Source: JACOZM01 sp035289385 (GTDB taxonomy: Archaea; Nanobdellota; Nanobdellia; Woesearchaeales; GW2011-AR9). From it: 17,789 nucleotides of DNA. The notes beneath the pieces are model-generated. The model saw only the letters and a program-made list of their open reading frames with translations, was not told the DNA's origin and ran no database searches. Each line of letters starts with the position of its first letter. The first letter of the stretch is position 1. Shown piece by piece: positions 12,614-17,789 of this stretch. The position numbers were made by a program, and so were the translations under genes. The stretch covers positions 1 to 17,789 of the forward strand of contig DATDXI010000013.1 of NCBI GenBank assembly GCA_035289385.1, read 5' to 3'.

Positions 12614-13707
12614 GAGATCCTCTCCAAAGGGACTAATATCTTATCATTCTTTCTCACTTTCTCTTTGACAAAAAAGGTAGCTACCCCTTCTTCATCAACT
12701 TTCTTTTTTCCAATCTTCTGGCTAAAGTAGGTCGTCTTCCCTTTGAAGGTAATTGTTTCCTGATCAGAAATATCCCTTTCAAATTGTACTGCCGCAATCT
12801 TAACGTTAGGATAATAATTCACCACTTTTCCAACAATCTCTTTCTTCTCTTCAACTCTGCGTTGGCGGGGAGATCCCTTACATCCCTCTGAACACGTTCT
12901 GTTCATCTTCTTCAGACAATCGACACAGGCAATGAAGAGCTTGTCACAGTCAAGATTAAAGCAGTTATGGATAGCATCTGTCTTCGCATGACAGAAGCGG
13001 CAGGAATTTAATGGAGAACAGCTTTCTTCAACTAAACGGTCATCAAAAACAAATAGTCCTCCTTCCCAATGGGTAGAGAACTGATTCAGATAACTGATGA
13101 TACCTCCATCTACTTGGTACACATCAGAAAAGCCTTGTTCTTTGAGATACGCAGAAGCTTTCTCGCATCTCACTCCTCCGGTGCAATAGAGGACAAGCGT
13201 TTCCTTTTTCTTCTCTGCCAGTATTTTTGGAGCTACTTCCGGAAATTCCCTAAAACTTTTGATGGGCAGCTTGACTGCATCTTTGAAATGGCCAACATCA
13301 AACTCATAATCATTTCTGGCATCAACAATAGTAAATTTTTTCCCTTCATCATACCATCGTTCCAGCTCTTTGGCAGGAAGATGTTTTCCCGTGTTTTTTA
13401 CATCGATCTCTTTGCCAAAAACACATATCTCCTTCCTAACTCGGACAACGAGCTTATGATAAGAATTCTCTGAAACATCCTGCTCTCGGAATGTCAATCC
13501 CTTAAACTTCTGCTGTAGCTCTTCTTGAAATAATTCAATCTCCTCTTTTCTGCCGGAAACTGCTCCATTGATACCTTCTCTGCCTAGAAGAATTCTACCA
13601 AGAATTTTTTTCTCTTCACCGCTTTTCTTTAACGTATCTCGCAGGTTTTCAGGGTTTGCTATCTGAGCATAGCGGTAAAAGGAGATCGTTTTCATAGGCG
13701 AGACCAT
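12610..13707 (-). CDS. trhO: TrhO-like tRNA uridine(34) hydroxylase with extra C-terminal barrel-like domain
   Basis: The N-terminal part (about 5-100) is the acylphosphatase-like domain of the YceA/TrhO family ('LGRILLGREGINGAVSG'). A rhodanese domain (about 105-220) has the catalytic loop YCTGGVRCEKA with Cys175. A Cys-rich segment (230-276, including C236-x2-C239, C249-x4-C254 and C261-x2-C264) is typical of the family and may bind metal. TrhO uses O2 to hydroxylate U34 of certain tRNAs in bacteria. Residues about 290-365 ('IVGKVVNYYPNVKIAAVQF' onward, with 'GKTTYF' and 'VRKNDKILVP') look like an EF-Tu domain-2 style beta-barrel, as found at the end of U32 peptidase-family proteins. The start could be Met1 or Met5. 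It follows the alpha/beta hydrolase gene by 25 bp and is probably cotranscribed with it. Confidence 0.85.
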   Translation of the reverse strand: MVSPMKTISFYRYAQIANPENLRDTLKKSGEEKKILGRILLGREGINGAVSGRKEEIELFQEELQQKFKGLTFREQDVSENSYHKLVVRVRKEICVFGKEIDVKNTGKHLPAKELERWYDEGKKFTIVDARNDYEFDVGHFKDAVKLPIKSFREFPEVAPKILAEKKKETLVLYCTGGVRCEKASAYLKEQGFSDVYQVDGGIISYLNQFSTHWEGGLFVFDDRLVEESCSPLNSCRFCHAKTDAIHNCFNLDCDKLFIACVDCLKKMNRTCSEGCKGSPRQRRVEEKKEIVGKVVNYYPNVKIAAVQFERDISDQETITFKGKTTYFSQKIGKKKVDEEGVATFFVKEKVRKNDKILVPLERIS

Positions 13708-13732
13708 ATCATTACCAAAAAGAGGGCTATTT

Positions 13733-14497
13733 TTAAAATTTCTGCTGAATAAATTGATCTATCACTTGTCCCAGTTTTCTGAACTGGTCTGGCTTGCTAA
13801 ACCTATGGTCAGCTCCTCGGATAATGACTAGCTTCTTCGGCTTATTTGCCAACTGTAACAATTCTTCGGGATCAGATAAAGGGATGGCTTCATCACGTTC
13901 TCCATGAACAATGAGCAATGGTTTCTTCCATCTTTTGATCGCTTGAGGAATATCTAACGTAAAAAATTCATCATAAAATGCTTTCTTTAATCTTCTGCGG
14001 TGATACCACTTTCCTGGGTTATCATAGACAATGTATCCTTTTGTCCAGAATTGGTAAACTTGTTCATCAGTAAAATCATATTTTACCGAATGTCTCGTGT
14101 CAGATTCAGCGCCCATCAAGACAAGTTTGCTTATCCTTTTGTCACGATGAGCGTATAAAGCAGCATCGATCGCTCCGGTAGAATGGCCGATGATGACTAA
14201 TTGCTTATAAGTATAATTCTTTTCCAGAAAATCGATAGCAGATTTGATATCCTCCACTTCCTTGCTCATCAGCTTATCTTCAAATTTTCCGTCAGACGTA
14301 TTGGTATGTGAAAAATCAAAGATAAGGGTGAGATATTTTTTCCCTAGCGCCGTGATCATCCTTTGAGCAGTAAAGCCATGACAGCTTCCCGGAAAGCCAT
14401 GGAGAAAAATAATGGCAGTATCATACCTTTTGGGATGAGAAATAAAACCTCGGAGTGCTAGTCCATGCTTGTTTTTGAAAGAGATAGGTTGTTTCAT
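13733..14497 (-). CDS. Alpha/beta hydrolase
   Basis: A 254-residue serine hydrolase with a complete triad: Ser106 in the nucleophile elbow GHSTG, Asp202 in HGERDE, and His231 in GADHRF. HGFPG (33-37) supplies the oxyanion hole. A cap-like insertion lies between strands 6 and 7 (about 135-190). There is no signal peptide, so it is cytoplasmic. It is most like the small esterase/acyl-peptide-hydrolase-like group; the substrate is unknown. A TATA-like TGTTTAAATAAG (about 14518-14529) lies about 26 nt before the ATG, giving a leaderless transcript that likely continues into the TrhO-like gene. Confidence 0.85.
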   Translation of the reverse strand: MKQPISFKNKHGLALRGFISHPKRYDTAIIFLHGFPGSCHGFTAQRMITALGKKYLTLIFDFSHTNTSDGKFEDKLMSKEVEDIKSAIDFLEKNYTYKQLVIIGHSTGAIDAALYAHRDKRISKLVLMGAESDTRHSVKYDFTDEQVYQFWTKGYIVYDNPGKWYHRRRLKKAFYDEFFTLDIPQAIKRWKKPLLIVHGERDEAIPLSDPEELLQLANKPKKLVIIRGADHRFSKPDQFRKLGQVIDQFIQQKF

Positions 14498-14530
14498 GAT
14501 TTTCTAGAAAGAGAATCCTTATTTAAACAT

Positions 14531-15769
14531 TTACCTTTCGTAGATTGCTGCCTTGTCCGTAAAGCCATTCACTTGGCTTCCTGTTTTCCCTTCAAATAGC
14601 TCCAGCTTCAGCTTTCTTCCCTCAACCAGCTGTACGACAGCCACTCCTCTTACGTCATCATTATTTTTTATCTTCAGATCTTTTGTTAATCCTTTAAAAT
14701 CCCACGGCTGATCGTTATGATAATAGCCATAGCCAACCAGTTCATACTCTACTGCACCGGAATCAACAGTGACATCTGCTGGATGCGGGGCATTTCCTTT
14801 CACGCCAAACTGCTGTGCCCTTCCTTCAAAGGTACCGACAGAAAAGAGAATATGTTCCGTGTCAATACTATCAGGAACAATAGCCAAATGGTCTGCCCAA
14901 TATCTTTCTTGACTAATACCCCCGTACCCATTTGTCCCTTCTTTAAACCAAACTCCTTGCAGTGTTCCATCGATATCATTGTCAAGAGTTCCTCCTTCTG
15001 GCTTTGCTGTCCTTAAGCTTTTATCAATCAACGCGCTTTTCAAAGGCTCTGGGAAATTAAGGAATGGATCCTGGATATGTCCTCGATTCTGGTCAGAAGT
15101 ATAACTAGCAGGATTAATCCATTGTATCTGAAAATTCTGGTCAACGACATTAAAGTCAGAACTTTCATCAAACCATCCTAACAATTCACCAGCTTTCACA
15201 TCGAGATTGACAGGCTTATATTTACCAAATTCAGGAGCGACTTCTTTAATCCTGTCCGATAATTTGTCAATGTGGATAAAAATAGTAGATAATCCGCAGT
15301 CATGCTCTATCACTAACCTATAGTCGTCCATAGGCTCTCGGTTCTTGTCATCCCCCTGGAAAGATCCCATATGCTGCATGCTAGTAATGGTTCCATCTGC
15401 TGGGCTGAACAGTTCAATATTTGCTACCGTATTGCCAAATTTGTGGAAATATTGGTGATCGATAGGAGTGACGTGCTCACCATGCAAACTGCCCATCGGC
15501 TCGATGTGGTCTATGGTATCAAGGTTAACGGGTAAATTAGATAAGAGATAGTGGTCACAGGATGGTTGCTCAGTTTCTTCTGGTAGTGGTTCTCGTTCTT
15601 GAATCTCTACAATGGGCTCTGGAAGAGATTCTTCTGGAAGCTGTGCTTCTTCTGAGGGATCTGCCTCTTGTTGTTGATTTTGAATTTCTTCAGATTCAAC
15701 TGCTTGCTCTGCACAGCCAATGATGAAGAAACAAAGTACTATGGCCAAAACCTCTTTTTTCATGAACAT
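14531..15769 (-). CDS. Secreted lipoprotein with M23-like (LytM) domain
   Basis: A hydrophobic signal ending in FFIIGC with the lipidated Cys at residue 19 predicts export and membrane anchoring. It is followed by an acidic Gln/Glu/Pro-rich linker (about 20-70). Residues about 78-210 resemble the M23/LytM-like fold of surface proteins that carry 'GxLxPxGHxxPTDHxY'. Here it reads 'GSLHGEHVTPIDHQY' (93-107), then 'FSPADGTITSM' (121-131), 'VIEHDCGLSTIFIHIDKL' (153-170) and 'VKAGELLGWF'. H99, D104 and H166 are candidate metal ligands. The remaining 200 residues are an unassigned secreted domain. Since archaea lack murein, activity on cell walls of other microbes, or a non-enzymatic role, are possibilities. 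The start may be Met1 (15769) or Met3 (15763). Confidence 0.65.
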   Translation of the reverse strand: MFMKKEVLAIVLCFFIIGCAEQAVESEEIQNQQQEADPSEEAQLPEESLPEPIVEIQEREPLPEETEQPSCDHYLLSNLPVNLDTIDHIEPMGSLHGEHVTPIDHQYFHKFGNTVANIELFSPADGTITSMQHMGSFQGDDKNREPMDDYRLVIEHDCGLSTIFIHIDKLSDRIKEVAPEFGKYKPVNLDVKAGELLGWFDESSDFNVVDQNFQIQWINPASYTSDQNRGHIQDPFLNFPEPLKSALIDKSLRTAKPEGGTLDNDIDGTLQGVWFKEGTNGYGGISQERYWADHLAIVPDSIDTEHILFSVGTFEGRAQQFGVKGNAPHPADVTVDSGAVEYELVGYGYYHNDQPWDFKGLTKDLKIKNNDDVRGVAVVQLVEGRKLKLELFEGKTGSQVNGFTDKAAIYER

Positions 15770-15811
15770 AAAAATAGATTGAACTTTGAAACTATCTCTT
15801 TCCGCTCTCTT

Positions 15812-15961
15812 TTATAGAACAGCAAAGACGACAATGCCAAACAAAATAGCTACTGCTGCCCAGACGTAGTGGAGCCAGTTTGGCCATTTTAAGGCAACTG
15901 TTGCTGCCATCAGTAAGCCTAAAAGGATAGGCCCGCTGCCAAATACCATATCTAATACCAT
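15812..15961 (-). CDS. Small two-helix membrane protein (49 aa)
   Basis: A 49-codon frame from the ATG at 15961 to TAA at 15812-15814. The translation has two hydrophobic stretches, 'GPILLGLLMAATVAL' (about 10-24) and 'YVWAAVAILFGIVVFAVL' (about 32-49), joined by a short Lys/Trp/Pro loop, so it is a membrane hairpin. A TATA-like TTTAATAATC (15981-15990 on the minus strand) lies 25 nt before the ATG, supporting a leaderless start; that promoter overlaps the end of the upstream membrane-protein gene. No family is recognised. It is below the size usually called by annotation programs. Confidence 0.55.
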   Translation of the reverse strand: MVLDMVFGSGPILLGLLMAATVALKWPNWLHYVWAAVAILFGIVVFAVL

Positions 15962-15985
15962 AAGTGAAGGAAATCTTTTAGATTA

Positions 15986-16702
15986 TTAAATGTTTCTTTT
16001 CAGCTCTCTCAACCCCATGAGGTGAAGGATCATCCCTAAGGGTACAATAAATAAGGGAATCAAAACCATCGGATATGATGCCATGATGCCTGTTGAGGGG
16101 TTCATAGCAACAATCTGGAAGGGCTTTTCTAAAAAGAGCTGAAAGAGAGGATACCCAAAAATACCAACTCCAATTGCAACTACTAAATCCAAAATGCCCA
16201 GGTAATTCCACCACCTTGCCAGCTTTCTGCTCCATGATGTCTTTTTCCAGAGGAAGAAAGCGACGAAAGGAGCAGTTATCCCCACAAGAAGATCGCCAAA
16301 TCCTGCCGGAAAGGCAAAGAACCCTGGCAGAAAACCTTGGCTGTACATGCTCAGAAAAACAATACCCACTACTCGATAGGTTTGAATGGCAATAAGCCAG
16401 GGGAGAGATATTCTTTTACCCACATTTTTGATCGTTGTTGATGCATAGGCTTTTTGCAGGAGGATAAAAAGGATGATGAAGCCTAAAAAGATATTCGGCG
16501 CCAGAAGAAGTTCCAGTGAAAAGAAATTGAATTGTGCTAATCCTACTACCAGCATAAACCACATCAGCAAGATAGCGGCAATGGTTATTCCTGTTCTCTT
16601 TCTATCTCGAGTGGCAAAAAAAAGGACAACGAGCACGGAACTTAAGAAAAGAATCGCTCCTATGAATGTGTCACGTGATGTGGAAAGGTCAAATGCCATC
16701 AT
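15986..16702 (-). CDS. Polytopic membrane protein (238 aa), unknown function
   Basis: About seven hydrophobic helices over 238 residues, with conserved-looking loops 'IQTYRVVGIVFLSMYSQGFLPGFFAFPAGFGD' in the middle and 'NYLGILDLVVAIGVGIFGYP' after it. I recall similar uncharacterised membrane proteins in bacteria but cannot name the family. The start ATGA overlaps the TGA of the upstream Cys-rich gene by four bases, so the two are translationally coupled and probably function together in the membrane. No charged active-site motif is apparent, so a transporter or sensor role is only a guess. Confidence 0.7.
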   Translation of the reverse strand: MMAFDLSTSRDTFIGAILFLSSVLVVLFFATRDRKRTGITIAAILLMWFMLVVGLAQFNFFSLELLLAPNIFLGFIILFILLQKAYASTTIKNVGKRISLPWLIAIQTYRVVGIVFLSMYSQGFLPGFFAFPAGFGDLLVGITAPFVAFFLWKKTSWSRKLARWWNYLGILDLVVAIGVGIFGYPLFQLFLEKPFQIVAMNPSTGIMASYPMVLIPLFIVPLGMILHLMGLRELKRNI

Positions 16703-17001
16703 TTCAGCTGCTGCAATAATTCCATATTTTTCTTTAAGTAATCGGGGCAGAGGGCAGCTTTTTCTTCACACCATTGAATACACTCCTGAGCATTTGCAAA
16801 ACAATATTGCGTGCATTCTTCCTGATTGTTGCATCCTCCTGGGCCGAGCTGAAGATAACTGCCGCCTGTTTTTTCCAAGAGGGACGATTCCAAGAGTGGT
16901 AATCCCCACACTTTACTTATGTAAAACATGATCCCTCCTATAAGGGCTGCAACTACAACGATAATGACAACCATAATCAGAATCCCCTTTTTGTCTGCCA
17001 T
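16699..17001 (-). CDS. Membrane-anchored Cys-rich 'GPGGC' protein (100 aa)
   Basis: A single N-terminal transmembrane anchor (residues about 7-30) is followed by an outward-facing domain with six cysteines, C57, C63, C67, C74, C78 and C85, in the pattern GPGGCNNQEECTQYC...ECIQWCEEK...LCP. This GPGGC-x5-C-x3-C module recurs in DPANN archaea and candidate-phyla bacteria and probably forms disulfide-linked hairpins; its function is not known. A TATA-like element (17021-17031) sits 25 nt before the ATG, giving a leaderless mRNA that continues into the coupled membrane-protein gene. Confidence 0.7.
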   Translation of the reverse strand: MADKKGILIMVVIIVVVAALIGGIMFYISKVWGLPLLESSLLEKTGGSYLQLGPGGCNNQEECTQYCFANAQECIQWCEEKAALCPDYLKKNMELLQQLK

Positions 17002-17099
17002 AATTAAAAGTATTTCTTTAAAGTATAAAAATGTTGTCCAATGAAGATAGACGCACCTTAAGCGAAGCTCTTATAAATTTAGAAGTTTTCCCATAGAAT
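17002..17099. promoter_or_regulatory. Divergent promoter region
   Basis: Two TATA boxes face outward: one on the minus strand at 17021-17031 for the Cys-rich protein, and CTTATAAATT at 17070-17079 on the plus strand for the amidohydrolase-type lipoprotein. Each is about 25 nt from its start codon, predicting leaderless mRNAs both ways. Confidence 0.55.
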
Positions 17100-17789
17100 A
17101 TGAAAAGAGTGATCGTGCTATTAGTCATCGTTATCTGTTTGCTCTCTTGCTCTCCTTCTGGCAGCTTGCAGGAAGACTTGGAGCGGGTGAAGAATATTGA
17201 TCAGACTATTTCAGGTGGCTCTCCAGACTCTTCCAGCTTCCCTTCTCAAAAAAACGTTGACCAAAAAGAAGAGAAGAAATGTAATATCCCTAAAACAACC
17301 AGATTTTTCTCGTCAGAACCTTATTATCATGGTCCACTCATCGACACCCATGTCCATATGCCGGTTGCTTCAAGGATAGTTAGCACTGTTGCCAAGCAAG
17401 CCGGTTTTGCGGACGCACCCTATAAAGGGGATCTTCCTATAGAAAAAATAGTCTGCCTTCTGGAAGCAGAAGGGATCACCAAAATCTTCGGTTTCTTCAT
17501 GGCGCCAAATCTGGCTGTCGGGGAAAGTGTAGGTATGGTCAAAGATATTAAGCAGAACTATCCCAATCAAGTGGTTGCTTTCTATATGCCTACTCCTATC
17601 GGGCAATTGAATCCTGATTCAGAAAGTGTGCAGAATATTCTTGAAGAGAATCCTGGCTTATATCAAGGTTATGGTGAAGTCAAGTTCGATTTTCATGAAG
17701 TGGCTAATGATAAGCCTGAAGACCAGCAATATTTGGAAGCTTACCAACTGGCTGATGATCATCATCTTATTGTTATGATGCATCCTGCT
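17100..17789 (+). CDS. Amidohydrolase-type lipoprotein, C-terminus outside the window
   Basis: The first 230 codons are visible and no stop occurs before the right edge. A signal peptide with the lipobox LLSC (Cys17) predicts a membrane-anchored exported protein, followed by a Ser/Gln/Lys-rich linker (about 18-80). The catalytic domain starts with LIDTHVHM (about 84-91), the metal-binding HxH of the amidohydrolase superfamily, most like the amidohydrolase_2 group. Later strands include 'GYGEVKFDF' and 'LIVMMHPA', the latter ending at the window edge with another likely metal-ligand His. The substrate cannot be predicted. Together with the M23-like protein it indicates an investment in surface-attached enzymes. 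Confidence 0.75.
   Translation, partial: MKRVIVLLVIVICLLSCSPSGSLQEDLERVKNIDQTISGGSPDSSSFPSQKNVDQKEEKKCNIPKTTRFFSSEPYYHGPLIDTHVHMPVASRIVSTVAKQAGFADAPYKGDLPIEKIVCLLEAEGITKIFGFFMAPNLAVGESVGMVKDIKQNYPNQVVAFYMPTPIGQLNPDSESVQNILEENPGLYQGYGEVKFDFHEVANDKPEDQQYLEAYQLADDHHLIVMMHPA

Noticed and set aside
13069..13473. 134-codon plus-strand frame opposite the TrhO-like gene
   Set aside because: It is antisense to the rhodanese domain, which carries the intact catalytic loop.
16473..16931. 152-codon plus-strand frame opposite the membrane-protein pair
   Set aside because: It runs across two coupled minus-strand genes with clear membrane and Cys patterns; no start signals.
1..17789. CRISPR array or cas genes
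   Set aside because: No regularly spaced repeats with unique spacers were seen, and no encoded protein resembles a Cas family; the only direct repeat is the 90-bp-spaced att-like pair.

Overview
The window most likely comes from an archaeon, probably of the DPANN group (Woesearchaeota/Pacearchaeota-like). Three tRNA genes carry bulge-helix-bulge type introns, many genes have a TATA box 25-30 nt before a leaderless start codon, and several others have an archaeal GGTGAT ribosome-binding site. The protein set includes an archaeal/eukaryal-type AsnRS, an XerA-like recombinase, Lrp/AsnC and a membrane-anchored Cys-rich 'GPGGC' protein. Phylum assignment is inference. Several genes look bacterial in type (AspRS, Tgt, SulP, TrhO).

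Left accessory region (1-3530): a 5'-truncated ASCH-domain fragment, an MFS transporter bracketed by short inverted repeats, a long perfect hairpin, a small 61-aa gene with its own terminator, a class II tRNA-Leu(UAA)-like gene with two insertions, and a tyrosine recombinase. A 17-bp copy of the 3' end of the adjacent tRNA-Arg(CCU) lies just beyond the recombinase, exactly 90 bp from the tRNA's own copy. This is the footprint of an integrative element in tRNA-Arg.

Central region (3527-8640): tRNA-Arg(CCU) with a D-loop intron; an Lrp/AsnC regulator with a strong BRE/TATA promoter, a 16-bp perfect palindrome and a terminator-like leader; a GC-rich structured intergenic stretch that may be an RNA gene; then tRNA-Asn(GUU), aspS, tgt and asnS. 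The tgt gene is of bacterial type and sits among Asn/Asp decoding genes. Asn and Asp tRNAs are two of the four classical queuosine-34 substrates, so the order suggests a wobble-modification/aminoacylation cluster.

Right region (8691-17789): SulP anion transporter; a COMT/TrmR-like methyltransferase with a caspase-fold protein that seems to have lost its catalytic His and Cys; a DUF1761 membrane protein; a 110-aa hypothetical; a TrhO-type tRNA-hydroxylating rhodanese fused to an extra C-terminal beta-barrel-like domain; an alpha/beta hydrolase; a secreted M23-like lipoprotein; a 49-aa two-helix membrane protein; a polytopic membrane protein translationally coupled to the Cys-rich anchored protein; and the start of an amidohydrolase-type lipoprotein running off the right edge.

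The recurring theme is tRNA function, especially the wobble position: Tgt, TrhO and a TrmR-like methyltransferase lie within about 8 kb of three intron-bearing tRNA genes.
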